64,000 bases of DNA from Ascarosepion bandense (Eukaryota > Mollusca > Cephalopoda > Sepiida > Sepiidae), in assembly GCA_037127315.1 (NCBI GenBank), contig JBBBDQ010001616.1, positions 1,033,001 through 1,097,000 on the forward strand, given 5' to 3'. Position 1 is the first letter of the stretch. Every line of letters begins with the position of its first letter. Shown one piece after another: positions 31,673 through 43,408 of the stretch. The position numbers were made by a program, and so were the translations under genes. The notes below the pieces were generated by a model. The model saw only the letters and a program-made list of their open reading frames with translations. It ran no database searches and was not told the DNA's origin.

Positions 31673-32485
31673 CCATCGTAGACAATCGCACCTACCTCCC
31701 ATTAGCATGGAACAGGCTTGCCTCCCAGAGAGTAAAACACTACGCCTCCTTGGCCTCACACTCTCAGCGGACCTAAATCCGCTGCTATGAAAGTCGGTTC
31801 TCTGTGCTGGGCCCGGAAGTTTTTTCCCGTCTAAATCTATCCTGCACATATATAAATCTCCCATCCGCCCGTGTATTGAATACTGCTGCCACATCTGGTC
31901 GGGTGCCCCTGCTATTCTCCTCTCCTATTCTTATCTTGACAAAATACAACAGAGAATCTGTAATGTGACCGATACCGACTTGGCTGACCGGCTGCAGTCA
32001 CTCTCTCACCGGCGTGACGTGGCTTCCCTGTGGCCCGTCTATAAATATTTTCACGGCTTCTGCTCCGAAGAACTTAGATCACTGGTGGCCCTAGGTACAA
32101 ATACTAGATTAGCAACTAGGTCCCACCCTTTTATAGTGAAACCGATAAAATGTAACCGCAATTTCTTTTCCAACAACTTCTTTTCTCGCACTTCCTGCCT
32201 GTGGAATTCCCTTCCACATACTTGCTTCTCCGACAGCTACAATATCTAGGAGTTTAAATGTAAGGTCAATAGACACCTCCTAACACACTAACTCGCATCC
32301 ATTCACTCAAACACTCTTCCCATCTAACCAACCCTCATTCTCGGTACCCTTACCCGTCTATCACCCGCCTTCTGACATTTCCTATATCTAACCACTTTTT
32401 CTCATCACTTTCCCCGATATAACCCCCTGTGCAATAGTGGCAGTGGAATGCCTTGCTTGGGGTGAAATGGTTAATATATATATAT
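31673..32485 (+). pseudogene. LINE-A 3' part, 5'-truncated
   Basis: Forward frames read the C-terminus with one frameshift near 31780: AGKYFPV-like, then IYKSPIRPCIEYCCHIWSGA and (31965-32249) SLSHRRDVASLWPVYKYFHG, SHPFIVKPIKCNRNFFSNNF. The 3'UTR ends GCAATAGTGGCAGTGGAATG, CCTTGCTTGGGGTGAAATGG and (TA)n. Same family as 3945-5365. Confidence 0.8.
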
Positions 32486-32665
32486 ATGGCAAGAAACAAA
32501 GTCAATTTCATACTTACAGGCAGTTATATAGGATAGAATAACAATAGATGGAATAAAAAATATGGAATACGAAAACAATCGACCGGTTTCAATCCCATTC
32601 TTCTTTAGAGTCTACTGGGACTTTTTAAATTCAATGTTTCAATCTGTAAAATATTAAAAAATAAA
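32486..32665 (-). mobile_element. Possible Penelope-like terminal sequence
   Basis: The minus strand reads AAAGAAGAATGGGATTGAAA and CCGGTCGATTG, in the style of Penelope-like terminal repeats. Not supported by any coding remnant. Confidence 0.3.
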
Positions 32666-33044
32666 AATAAACCATGACATACTGGGGAAGAAAAATGAGG
32701 AGGGTACGGGCAGGCACTAAATAGTAATAATATGGAGTCCGATATCACATTCTCTTTGTTTACAGAGAGACGGGGTCCTGGTCTTAATATATTTCGACTC
32801 TAATGTCTGCAAATGGAATGCAGAGCGTGAACCAGACAACAAAGTGAACTGGCCCACACGGAAGCCGTGCCTACATTAATTTATTTATTTATTTATATAT
32901 ACGCTCTCACACCATGGAAGAATGGTAGACTTTGAAAAAACAGTAGCTACTCTAGCATCTACGCATCGTTCATTCAGTAATGAATTAAAGCACTCTGGCT
33001 ATTGGCGTACGATACATGATGCACTAAAAAGTCTGTCTCCTTCT
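32666..33044. other. Non-coding spacer
   Basis: About 380 bp with a (TTTA)n run at 32877-32896; nothing else seen. Confidence 0.35.
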
Positions 33045-33199
33045 ACCGAGCGCCCATAGCCCAGAGGTTGATTTGCCGACTGACGCTAATTCGGTCGAGA
33101 TTCAGTCCTGGGTTAAAAAGCAATCGGAGTCTAACCGTACTGATCAGCTGTGATACAGCGAAACAGATCTGTCTGCGGATGACTATATATATATATATC
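33045..33199 (+). mobile_element. SINE-B copy
   Basis: Head CGCCCATAGCCCAGAGGTTG (box A-like) and GGTCGAGATTCAGTCCTGG (box B-like), then GTGATACAGCGAAACAGATC and a (TA)n end. Confidence 0.7.
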
Positions 33200-33305
33200 C
33201 TACCTGTCACGCTCAGAACTTTGGTTTATTATTTTCTTTCTTTTGTTTTTAATGTAAGATACTCAATAGCATCAATATATATGTTGCCGTCATTTTGGAT
33301 GGCTT

Positions 33306-33614
33306 GGATGTGCGTTGTGGTACAGTGGATATCGGCTCGGAACTAGAAACCGGGGAGCCGAGTTCGAATTCCAGTTGAATCCATTGTATTCACTTACGCG
33401 CAAATATGCTTGGGAAAGGTATTAATCCGTCTCTACCTTCCAGTTATGGGTTAAATAGCAGGACATATTGGGTTCTATAGCCTTGGTCGGCAACCAGTCT
33501 ACCGCAGAAAACAATGGCAACCTACTGCGGGATAATCTAGTGCCCAGTCAGTCATGTCTCTTTCGAGACATGATCGCCCAAGCGTGTATCACGTATGGCA
33601 CTTAATTGATTGAT
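33306..33614 (+). mobile_element. SINE-A, full-length reference copy
   Basis: Complete order: GGATGTGCGTTGTGGTACAG, box B-like GAGTTCGAATTCCAG, CTTGGGAAAGGTATTAATCC, AGGACATATTGGGTTCTATA, CTTGGTCGGCAACCAGTCTA, TGGCAACCTACTGCGGGATA, GTCTCTTTCGAGACATGATC and GGCACTTAATTGATTGA. About 309 bp. The tRNA-like head supplies the internal pol III promoter in such elements. The region from GGACATATTGGG onward is a central/3' domain absent from the 5S-SINE family. Confidence 0.9.
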
Positions 33615-33714
33615 ATAAATATTTTGCCGTCATTTCTGACCGCATGCGACCACTAGTTAGTACTACTACAACTAATAATAATAATAATAATTAATATTAG
33701 TATTAGTATTAAAT

Positions 33715-34490
33715 GCTGAAAGGGAAGATTTTATTCTTGTTGCACATGATCAATTCTTGCAAATTAGAAATGGCCAAGCAAACATAATGAAAAATCGTAT
33801 CAACTCAACGTGCAGATTCTATGATGAATATCCAGAAACAATTGGCCATCTTATGCACGGTGTTAGCATCCACCGAATATAAAACTCGGCATACCAGGGT
33901 GGGCCAATATTTGCACTGGAAAATCTTTACATTTAACGGGAAGGAAACTGCAAGGAATTGGTATGGACACCACCTGAACTCGGTTACCGACATAGGACCT
34001 GCAACAATTTTATTGGACTTTACAATAAACATAGACAGAACAATCAAAGCTAATCACCAAGACACTCTGATTAGAGACCAGAAAAAACAAAATGTGCTTT
34101 CTTATTGACATGGTTGTTCCTGCAGATTGTAATGTATCTTTGAAGATCTTCAACAAACTATCAAAATAGAAGGATTTTGAAGTAAAAATCTCAGTATCTA
34201 GCAGACGAAGACATCAATAATTCTAGTTGTAGTGAGAGACCTGGAATTGATTGGAAAATATTTAGAGATACTGAAGAGATTCTTCGTGGATCATGTCTTA
34301 AAAAAATAAATAAAAAAAACATTGTAGTTACAAATTTGGATCACACATTACAAAGAACTTCATCTATGTCAAATGTGCGTGATCTTAGGTATTTATTCTT
34401 ACAAAAATGATCAGTGGAAAATATCATTCCTGACCTTAGGTCTCTGATTGGGACCCGGAAGAAACTGGGTGTACAACAGAAATCAAATGA

Positions 34491-34538
<48 letters not shown>

Positions 34539-35345
34539 TTTACAAAATGATCAGTCGAAAAAGTCATGAAGCCATTTCTAATATTTGGTCTCTGTTTGAG
34601 ACCCGGAAGGAAATTAGTATGCAACAGAAATAAAAGGAAATAATAATAATTTGCTTTCTTATTGACATGGTTGTTCCTGCAGATTGTAATATATCTTTGA
34701 AGATCTTCAACAAACTATCAAAATACAATGATTCTGAAGTAAAAATCTCAATATCTAACATACGAGGACATCAATAATTCTAGTTGTATTTGGATCCCTC
34801 GAATTGTTTGGGAAATATTTAGATACACTCAGTGAAGAGATTCCTCGTAGATCATGCCTTAAAGAAATAAAAAAAATCATTGTACTTACAAATTTGGATC
34901 ACACATTACGAAGAACTTTATCTATGTATAATGTGCGTGATCTTAGGTATTTATTTTTACAAATACAAAGATAGGACCTGTAACAATTTTATCGGACCTT
35001 ACAATACACACAGACAGAAGAATCAAAGCCTAGACATAGTGATCAAAGATAAAACAGAATGTTTTTCTTGTTAATATGGCAGTTATAGAAGATTGTAAGG
35101 CTGCTTTGAACAGTTTCCAAAAAAATATCAAATTCAAGTGGAAATATAAATGAGTGACACATGAAGACATCACTAATTTCAATTTTGATTGGGTGTCTGG
35201 GTTTGATTGGAAAGTGTTCTGCTAGGCTAACTGAAGGAATCTCTGGCAGACTATGTCTTAACAAAATACGAAATATTGTTCTCACAATTACAGCACACAC
35301 ATTACAAAATGACTTTATTTATGTAAAACGTATGTGATCATAGGT
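33715..35345 (+). pseudogene. LINE-C 3' region: three successive partial units
   Basis: Unit 1 (about 33715-34445) includes a 95-codon frame (33821-34108) with TRHTRVGQYLHWKIFTFNGK and FTINIDRTIKANHQDTLIRD, then a decayed continuation. Unit 2 (about 34640-34945) repeats CTTATTGACATGGTTGTTCC to GTGCGTGATCTTAGGTATTT. Unit 3 (about 34965-35345) repeats from the AAAGATAGGACCTGTAACAA block. Units 1 and 2 are separated by an (AAT)n tract (34494-34540). Same family as the minus-strand copy at 27.2-28.3 kb. No catalytic motif. Confidence 0.65.
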
Positions 35346-35900
35346 TTTTTTATTTCTATTTTTTACAAAAGTGTTCAGTAGAAATCAGCCTTTGAGACTT
35401 GAAAATTATATCACTCTACCGGAGCGAGGGAAAATTTACTTTCCCCAAAATCATTTTACTCGATCGACTCGCGTTACGTAAACATAGCATTAATCGCTGA
35501 CGGAAAACAAAAAATGAACTTTTAATTAAAATTTTGAACGTGTTAGAAAGGATTTAAAAATTAAAAAACTAATAACAACAAAATTTGATCTTTCCTCTTA
35601 ATAATAGCATAAACATTTTAATGATAAAACTTTGTATTAAGTTTGAGCCCTTTTTTGCTTTTTTTTTTTTTTTTGGCAATTGAGTGTAGGTACCTAAATT
35701 CGTAGTTTCTTTCTTCTGTTTGACTACAACCTCCATCAATAAACTTTATTCGCCTAATTGAGCGAAATCTCAAAGGCTGGTAGAAATAATATGATACCAT
35801 TTCTGTCCTTTGTTCTCTGGTTGCGAGCCGGTAGAAAATAATAATACAGTACAAATCAATGAAAATACTACGACTGTTGATAGGCTTGGAAAACATAACC
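35346..35900. other. Non-coding spacer
   Basis: The part at 35520-35630 resembles repeat E (GAACGTGTTAGAAAGGATTT against 21920-21945). Otherwise nothing supported. Confidence 0.35.
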
Positions 35901-35904
35901 ATCA

Positions 35905-35965
35905 CAGGAAGTTGTGGAGAGTCATGATCGCCCAGAAGAGACGAAACACAAGAAGAAGAAGATGA
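35905..35965 (+). mobile_element. RTE-like LINE 3' terminus
   Basis: TGTGGAGAGTCATGATCGCC then (GAA)n-rich tail matches the stop-proximal end of the RTE family. Confidence 0.5.
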
Positions 35966-36002
35966 TGGTGAAGCTGATTTCATGTATTTGTCTAAAAACA
36001 AG

Positions 36003-36650
36003 TATGAGTTTATTATTATTATTATTCATGTGCCGTGTCCCTTCAGGACGTCGGCGATCATGGACTTCCACTTGGCTCTGTCTCTTGTCGCTCTCAGTAA
36101 TTTTTCTCTTAGTACCTCTTCCAAGCCCCACTCCGTCAATTATTTGCTCAGACCCAACAAGTACGTCTCGCGCTGCTTTCCCCTGTCTCTCCTTCCATTT
36201 ATCCAACCTGTGAGTGTCAATTTCTCCATGCCCTTCTTCCTTATTACTTGTCCCAGGAACCTCATTTGTCTCTTTTCTTGATATTTATTATCAGTTTTCT
36301 TCTCGTTTGCATCCTTTCCAACACCTCATCGTTGTACACGTGCTCTGTCCATGGTATCCTCAGCATCCTTCTGTAAAACCACATTCCTGCTGCCTCAAGC
36401 CTCTTCTTCATCTTCGTTGAGATCGTCCAACATTCACTTTTATACAGAAGGGCAGATATCAAGTAGCAATTCAGCACTCTTTTCTTTGTTTCTAATGAGA
36501 TTTTCCTGTCTTTCAGTACTTAACTGGTTAGCTTCTGAAATGCGTCTTTGGCCATTCCAATGCGTCTTTGGTTCTGCATGTCACACTTTCCATATTCTGT
36601 CAAAATTCTTTACAGGTATTTGAAATTTTTTACTTGTTTTGCTTTAGTTT
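36003..36650 (-). pseudogene. RTE-like LINE 3' fragment
   Basis: Minus-strand frames: YKSECWTISTKMKKRLEAAG and MWFYRRMLRIPWTEHVYNDE (36477-36262), then frameshifts to the GTRHMN end. (ATT)n tail at 36010-36025. Confidence 0.7.
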
Positions 36651-36654
36651 CTCC

Positions 36655-37706
36655 GATTTATAGTAGGACGTAGGCGATCATGGCTTTCCACGTCTCCCTA
36701 ACACTGGTGGCTCTTAGCACGCCTTCTCCTGTTACACCATGCAACTCTGACTCCGTCATCCACCTGATTAAGTCCTTCAAATATTTTATCCGTTGCTTTC
36801 CCCTGTCTCATTTCCCATGTATCTGGCCTGTTAGTATCAGGTTCTCCAAGCCCTCCTTCCTCATTGCGTGTCCCAGGAACTTCATCTGTCTCTTCCTGAT
36901 GCTCAGTATTAATTTCCTTTTTGTTTCCATCATTTCTAGGACCTCATCATTGCTCACTTGCTCGGTCCATGATATTCGCAGCATCCTTCTGTAGAACGAC
37001 ATTCCTGCTGCCTCAAGCCTCTTCTTCATCTTTGTTGAGATCGTCGAGCATTCACTTTTATACAGAAGGGCAGATATCACGTAGCAATTCAGTACTCTTT
37101 TCTTTGTTTCTAATGAGATTTTCCTGTCTTTCAGTACTTAACTGGTTAGCTTCTGAAATGCATCCTTGGCTATGCCAATGCATCTTTGGATCTCCATGTT
37201 GCCCTTTCCATCCTCTGTCAGAACACTTCCCAGGTATTTGAATATTTTATTATTTTATTTTAGTTTCTTCTCTTTTGCATCGTATCAATAATCTTTTTTG
37301 GTGATCCGACACGCTTTCCTTTGGGATGCTGTTATTCACTGATGTTATTAGAGCTACTCTTTGTGCGTCCTATTTTGAGCTTCCATTTCCAATTTGTTCT
37401 TCATATTATGTTTTCATGCTCTCTTCATAGATTTCCTGCAGGTTCAAGTTATTCACAAATCTTAGGGCTGTGTTAGGTTTCTTTAATCTCGTTTGTTTTA
37501 TCCTTAGTTTGCATATGACCGGTAGGTGGTTGCTTCTGCAGTCAGCACTTGGGTAGGCTTTGCAGGGAGGACTGTATTTCTGAATATTTTCTTTATGATA
37601 ATATAATCAATTTGGTTCTTAATTTCTCCTCCTGGACTTCTCCATATCCCTAGTCTTCTTTGATGTTTCTTGGAACCAGGTATTGGTTATTATCTGGTCA
37701 TTCATT
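36655..37706 (-). pseudogene. RTE-like LINE copy joining endonuclease remnant to C-terminus (internal deletion)
   Basis: The right part (37706-37250) carries the C-terminal endonuclease motif GGEIKNQIDYIIIKK in a broken frame. The left part (37080-36660) carries FYRRMLRISWTEQVSNDEVL, KFLGHAMRKEGLENLILTGQ and the stop-proximal end. The catalytic RT core that should lie between is absent, so the copy is internally deleted. It is cut at the right by the Helitron fragment at 37709. Confidence 0.65.
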
Positions 37707-37708
37707 TG

Positions 37709-37860
37709 ATATTTATTGGGGGTACCTCAACACAAAACCTAGATAAGAACACTTGCAGACGCTTATAGTACAACTGTGTAAATTTTCAAAAAAATCGATT
37801 CAGCTGTTTCAGAGTCTATAGGTAATGGACACACACAAAGTTTCATTTATAAATAAGTTT
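37709..37860 (-). mobile_element. Helitron family 1, 5' fragment
   Basis: The minus strand from 37860 reads CTTATTTATAAATGAAACTT, then CCTATAGACTCTGAAACAGC and GAGGTACCCCCAATAAATAT, matching the first ~150 bp of the complete copies. The terminal TCTAAA is lost at the right edge. Confidence 0.75.
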
Positions 37861-38180
37861 CTCTTAACACTTCATTGATGCTTACATGTTCCGTCCATGG
37901 TATCCTCAGTATTCTTTTATAAAACTACATTTCTGTTGCCTCAAGCTTCTCCTTTATCCTAGATAAGATCGTCCAACATTCACCTCCATACAGAAGGACA
38001 GATATCACATAGCAATCCAGTACTCTTTTCCTTGTTTCTAATGAGATTTTCCTGTCTTTCAGTACTTAACTGGTTAGCCTCTGAAATTCATACTTGGCTA
38101 TGCCAATGCATCTTTGGATCCTTGTCGCATTTTCCATCCTCTGTCAAAACACTTCTCAGGTATTTGAATTTTCAGGCCTT
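37861..38180 (-). pseudogene. RTE-like LINE fragment
   Basis: On the + strand ATGTTCCGTCCATGGTATCC, CAGATATCACATAGCAATCC and TTCCTGTCTTTCAGTACTTA match the other RTE copies in the same order. Confidence 0.65.
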
Positions 38181-38289
38181 TATTTAAAAAATTATTTAAT
38201 GCAACATTTAAAGACTATCTATGATTTAACCCCATTATTATTATTATTGTTTGTGGTACCATCTTACCAGAGAATAATTTTAAGTGCCG

Positions 38290-38640
38290 AATTATCAAAT
38301 CTCTCACGCTGATGCTAACCTCCAAGACAGCATCACACTGTTCTTCCTTGATGTGACGTTTTCCACTGACATGAGGAACAATTGTATTGAATCTATTGCT
38401 AGGTCTACTGTTAGGAAGGTTGGTTCAATTCAGTGTTCTATACTTATCTTACACATTTATACCTCTGCTCTTTAACCTTGGATTAAATATTGTTATCACA
38501 TCTAGTTTCGTGCTTCTATTATATATTTAAAAAGTTTTGATGTAATCCAACAAATAATCTGCAATGTTATCTATACTCACCTAACATCTCGGCTCCAATC
38601 CTTTTTCCCACCGCCATAACATAGTTTATCTGGCAACAGA
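38290..38640 (+). pseudogene. Ancient LINE-A C-terminal remnant
   Basis: Forward reading gives NNCIESIARSTVRKVGSIQ and ILHIYTSAL, corresponding to YIESIAKSA.KKVGSLCRA and ILHIYKSTIRP of LINE-A. Strongly diverged, frames broken. Confidence 0.5.
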
Positions 38641-38686
38641 ACTCTCGGAACAAGCTGCAAAAGAAAATATTAGTGACTTATGCTGT

Positions 38687-38872
38687 TTTTTTAATGTTTT
38701 TTGTAATCATATCGCCCCAAACAAGGCATTTTACTGCCACTGTTTTGCAGGGGGTTACATAGTAGGAAACTTATGAGAAAGAGTGACAGGTTATAGGGGG
38801 TGTCAGTAAGTATGTAAGAGAAGGATGAGAATACTGATGAGAGCCGAAGAAAGGAGCATGAGAGAAAGATGA
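38687..38872 (-). mobile_element. LINE-A 3' end, heavily truncated
   Basis: + strand AATCATATCGCCCCAAACAA, then GCATTTTACTGCCACTGTTT and TGCAGGGGGTTACATAG: the LINE-A 3' terminal sequence, reverse strand. Confidence 0.7.
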
Positions 38873-38962
38873 ATGTGGCCAGAAAGTGAGGGATCACTTT
38901 ATATATTGATTGTAATGTAGAATTGAACCCCCACTTTATATCCACATTATAATAGTAGAGAA

Positions 38963-39925
38963 TTATTTTTTTATAATCATATTGCCCCACGCAAGTCATT
39001 TTACCGCCATTGTTTTGCAGGTGTTACATAGGAGAAAAGTTATAAATGACAGGTTATAGGGGGTGTCAGGAAAAGGGTAAGAGAAGGATGAGAATACTGA
39101 TGAGTGGAGTGGACGAAGAAAGGAGCATGAGAGAGAGAATGCAGTTTAGTGAGATAGGAGATGACTATTGACTTTACATTTAAATTCTTGGAGATTGTCA
39201 ATGGAAGGGAATCCCACAAGCGAGAAGTGCGAGAAAAGAAGCTGCTGGAGTAGAATTTGCGTTTACATTTTCTTGGTTTCACAGTAAAAGGGTGTGTGAC
39301 CTTGTTGCTAATATTGTTGCTCGAGTAAATTATTATAGAGGGGACATCAGTGAGATAAGTTCTTCGAAGCAGAAGCCGTGAAAGTATTTGTAGAAGAGAC
39401 ACAGGGAAGCCATATTGCACCGGTGAGAAAGTGACTGTATCCGAGCTGCAAAGTCCGGATCGACCACATTACAGATTTTCTGTTGGATTTTGTCAAGGAT
39501 CCCTAGGTGGAAAGCAGGAGCACCTGACCAGATATGGCAGCAATATTCAATGCACGGGCGGATGGTAGATTTATAAATGTGCAGGATTGTTTCAGACGGG
39601 AAACATTCTTGGCCCTACACAGAGAACCGGTCATCTAAGCAGCGGATTTAGCTATGGATTCTATATAGTCATTTGAGGTTTGTTGTGAGAGTTAACCCGA
39701 GGAGGCGCAGTGATTTGCTTTCAGGGAGACTAGCCTTTTCTTATGCTAATGGGGGAGCAGGAGCAATTGTCTCTGATGATTAACATATAGCAGCTTCGTT
39801 TTGGAAGCATTAAAATTCATGAGCCAATTCTGATCCCAGTCGACCACGGATTGGAGGTCCTTTTCAAGCTCGGCAGCGAAGTTGGCTTTGTCAGCCACGG
39901 CAGATTTTTGATCGTCTCAGAATTG
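38963..39925 (-). pseudogene. LINE-A 3' part, 5'-truncated
   Basis: The 3' end (ATAATCATATTGCCCCACGC on the + strand) is followed leftward-to-rightward by the C-terminal region. A 126-codon frame (39420-39040) holds HPFTVKPRKCKRKFYSSSFF and SRTSRLWDSLPL. It continues, frameshifted, through IYKSTIRPCIEYCCHIWSGA-type sequence to the KTKL/NWDQNW region near 39840. Confidence 0.75.
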
Positions 39926-40170
39926 TGACTGCCGAATTAAATTTAGTAAATATCAAAGAAGCCTGCTATAGGAGAGGACTAGTAACGACTTCGATCCACA
40001 CTGGGTGCCGGACTTTTAAAAAGGAAATAATGAGAATATGTGATCAACTGTTATTTAAACTATTTACATTCCGAATAATAACTAAGAATTGCGTATAAAG
40101 AAGCACAGATGTTCATTTAAGTCTTTTATACCACATACAACTGAATCTGCGAAAATAAAACTACGTTCTT

Positions 40171-40460
40171 TATTGTTGTAGAGTGGCTAACACACCTGCA
40201 GTACTTTCAATTATGGAATGACCCATGGTCTGAAATGGTCTATTTAAGTAAAGAATGGTAGCATTCGAGACGTAATATTCGTGTTTTATTTGAGTAATAT
40301 TCGGACTGATTACTTCGGTGACTTTTGCGATCTAAACCCCTTCTTTCTGTTCTGTAAGTTCTGTCTTCTCTGTCATTGTAATTATTGTACTATTCAGTAT
40401 TGAATCACATTCTCTCTCTATCGTATCCACTTCGGCGATACAACTCATATTTTCTTTCAG
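40171..40460. repeat. Dispersed repeat, possibly an LTR, copy 1
   Basis: Resembles 46383-46700: GTTGTAGAGTG, TGAAATGGT.TATTTAAGTAAA, GCATTCGA..CGTAATATTCG, TCGGTGA and TCGTATCCACTTCG in the same order. TATTTAAG could be a TATA box. No clear terminal CA or target duplication. Confidence 0.4.
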
Positions 40461-40559
40461 AGGTCAGTGTTCTGACGATGAAGAGGGCTATGCTGATTAT
40501 ATGGGTATTCACATTTGAGATAAGAATGTTCTTGAAAAACAAAACAAAAAAAACAATTT

Positions 40560-40860
40560 TAACAATTTTGTATGATTCGCTGGCTCACCACTGCTGCTCG
40601 TCCAACACTGGTTCGATCACGGCAGCGAGTAGTCGTCGTCGGTTAGGCGTCTGACTCGCATCTCATCACGCCGGCGTGTGGTCACCGATTTCTTCGAAGC
40701 TTAGCGACTTTCTTACACTTTGCCCGATCGCCACGGAGCTGGCTGCTGCGCGCCTGATCACGGAGGCGCGTGGTAGTCGGCTAAGCCCCTGACTAGCGTC
40801 TCATCACGACGGGGTGTGGTCAACGATTTCTTCGAAACTTTAGCGAAACTATATCAAGTA
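40560..40860. repeat. GC-rich ~135-bp direct repeat with tRNA-like motifs
   Basis: CGGTTAGGCGTCTGACTCGC at 40640 and CGGCTAAGCCCCTGACTAGC at 40777 each lead into CATCACGnCGGnGTGTGGTC and CGATTTCTTCGAA. The first part resembles a box A and GGTCACCGATTTC a poor box B, so a decayed tRNA-derived repeat is possible. Distinctly GC-richer than its surroundings. Confidence 0.4.
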
Positions 40861-41212
40861 TTCCAAGAAATGATACTCAAGATAGAACTTTCTAAAAAAA
40901 AGAGATTATGATCTGAAATTAGGAAGAAAGCAGAGATGGCACATACTCCGAATTAGAATTAAAGAATTAGTAAATACTGAACTCTTCAAATATCTGTTCT
41001 GAATAATTTATAATGAATTTACTATTGGAAATAGGGAAATTGAACATGAAGTAGTCTGCGCAAGGTGCAATTTCTCCTAACACCACAAGTTGCTACAGAA
41101 CCAAAACATCAATCTAAGAACTCGAGTCATGTTCTTAAATACAACTTCGATCCAGACTCTTATATGAATGACGAGCATGATGACAAAATTTTCAGAGACA
41201 ACTAAATCAAAA

Positions 41213-41520
41213 TCAGTCAGTTAAGTGCCAGACGTGATACACGCTTAGGCGATCATGTCTCGAAAGAGACATGACTGACTGTGCAGAAGATTATACAGTA
41301 GTAGGTTGCCATTACTTTCTGCGGTAGACTGGTTGCCAAACAAGGCCATAGAACACAATCTGTCCTGTTATTTAACCCATAACTAAATGGAAGAGACGGA
41401 TTAGTATCTTTTCTTAATGGTATTTTCGCGTAAATGAATGCAAGGAATTCAACTGGAATTCGAACTCTGCTCCCCGATTTCTCGTTCCAAGCCGATATCC
41501 ACTACACTACAAGGCATATT
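41213..41520 (-). mobile_element. SINE-A, full-length
   Basis: Minus-strand copy with all modules. Box B-like region GAGTTCGAATTCCAGTTG is intact, while the head is diverged (CCTTGTAGTGTAGTGG). Confidence 0.8.
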
Positions 41521-41639
41521 CTCAAATCAAAATACAGTGCCATATAGAAACCACATCAACAATATAAGAAAATAAGATGCTTCTCAGGTCGAATTCTTAT
41601 TGAAAATAATGGCTTAATCAAGATGTTGACATTCAATAC

Positions 41640-41905
41640 GACTTCAAATGAAAGGTTTCGTAGGAAACCCCTATCAATACTGAACTTGAGAAACCAACTG
41701 ACAAAAGAAGAAACCAAATTGCTTGAGGACTATCAACAGTAGAAACAACTAAAATGGATAGCACGTGTAAATAAAACAGAAAATAATGACATACTCAAGA
41801 TGTTGACGTTCAACACTACTTCAAACAAACGGTTAGGAAGAAAACCCCGAATCAATACTGAAAAGAGCGATAACAGCTACTGAGCTTGAAAACCCTAGCT
41901 TTCTA
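41640..41905. repeat. Short unclassified repeat (two local copies, third at 30120)
   Basis: ACTTCAAATGAAAGGTTTCG (41641) and ACTTCAAACAAACGGTTAGG (41820) precede ATCAATACTGAA and CTTGAGAAACC-type sequence. A similar block lies at 30130-30215. Probably LINE-derived, family unknown. Confidence 0.4.
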
Positions 41906-41946
41906 AAAATTTGCTTTGAGATTTTATAAATCGGAATCGAACGTAA

Positions 41947-42258
41947 GGATGTGCGTTGTGGTACAGTGGATATCGTCTCAGAACGAGAAACCCGGGAGCC
42001 GAGTTCGAATTCCAGTTGAATCCATTGTATTCACTTACGCGCAAATACCCTTGGGAAAGGTATTAATCCGCCTCTTCCTTCCAGTTATGGGTTAAATAGC
42101 AGGACAGATTGGATTCTATAGCCTTGGTCGGCAACCAGTCTACCTCAGAAAGCAATGGCAACCTACTGCGGGATAATCTTCTGCCCAGTCAGTCATGTCT
42201 CTTTCGAGACATGATCACCTAAGCGAGTATCACGTATGGCACTTAACTGACTGACTGA
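41947..42258 (+). mobile_element. SINE-A, full-length
   Basis: GGATGTGCGTTGTGGTACAG through GGCACTTAACTGACTGACTG. All modules present; very close to 33306-33614. Confidence 0.9.
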
Positions 42259-43200
42259 ATCGAACGTAGCCCCAGCTGTCTTACCAATGAACACTAAATA
42301 TTTACTCATGCTAAAATGTATAATAATACTTTTATAATTACCATGTTCCAAACAAGTTTTGTTTTCCCTTGGATCAAAAATAATTCAATCAGTTTAAAAA
42401 ATTAAACAGTTGAAAAGGAAGATGTTTTTTCTCAATCTACGGAAGCAAATCTTCGGTGAATGTTAAGTTCACGTTCTGTGTGAAAATACTACCTATAATC
42501 AGTAAAAAGGTCTATGTTTTTACCACCCAATACATTTTTATATTGTATCAGGGTCACCCACTCTCCTTAAATCGAAGTTATGGACAGTGGTCAATCCCTG
42601 CATAGGGAGGCTGAACAAATAAAGTTCCAGCAGAGCTTTGCTCTTCTTTGCATTACCCACATAACACGCAAATAAATAACTTAAACCATCGGGCTCTCCA
42701 TCAACAAGTGGCCATCTCAGATTTGTATCCCTTTGACTTCGCTCAATGATTAATATTCTTGACATAAAATACTAGATAGCGTGATCCTATATAACATTGT
42801 CAATTGTTATTATTCCCGTGGAATGCTTAAACTCGTCCGATGGAGTCAATAAGAGCCTGACAAAAACATTAGTCACCTAAAGGAACAAATTTAAATAATA
42901 AATAAATCCAGTAAGGCTTAGCTGTTCTTGGGTTGCGTGGCATCAACAAACCGATACATTTGCTTCGTAATCAGTGTTCAATGGTGACTGATAAGCGACA
43001 TTGTCAACTCCAACTGTGGTTAATAGCAGAAGTTACAATCTCTGCTACTGAATCGTATTTACAAGGCAAGACTGATAGCAATTGACAAACACGATCCAAT
43101 AGAAGAAACTACAACAGGGGATTGCATACGAGTTTGAAATAAATTAGAAAGAATCCTTTGAATTGGTACGCTTGCGCCTGGATCGATAGATAAAGCAAAT
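42259..43200. other. Non-coding or unclassified stretch
   Basis: A minus-strand frame of 75 codons (42765-42538) includes LPMQGLTTVHNFDLRRVGDP and looks protein-like, but I recognise no family. No flanking splice or promoter evidence. Confidence 0.3.
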
Positions 43201-43284
43201 AGTTTCTCTCATTACCAAAGGCTTGTTGAAAATTTCTATCGTCCACGTAATGGCCAACATGAAAAATAACAATCTGATCTAGAC

Positions 43285-43408
43285 GACTTACGGCCTATCA
43301 CGTTGAATACACCGGTTCTCGCTCGATCACCGAAGTTAAGCAACGTTGAGCCTGGTCAGTACTTAGATGGGTGACCGCTTGGGAATACCAATACCAGGTA
43401 CTGTAAGC
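43285..43408 (+). pseudogene. 5S rRNA-derived sequence (SINE head)
   Basis: Matches metazoan 5S from ACTTACGGCC to CTGTAAGC with an ATACCA duplication near the 3' end (43384-43395). The box A and box C regions are intact. No terminator follows. Confidence 0.85.

Noticed and set aside
33306..33380. tRNA gene
   Set aside because: The head has box A- and B-like motifs but no acceptor stem pairing I could find and belongs to a dispersed SINE.
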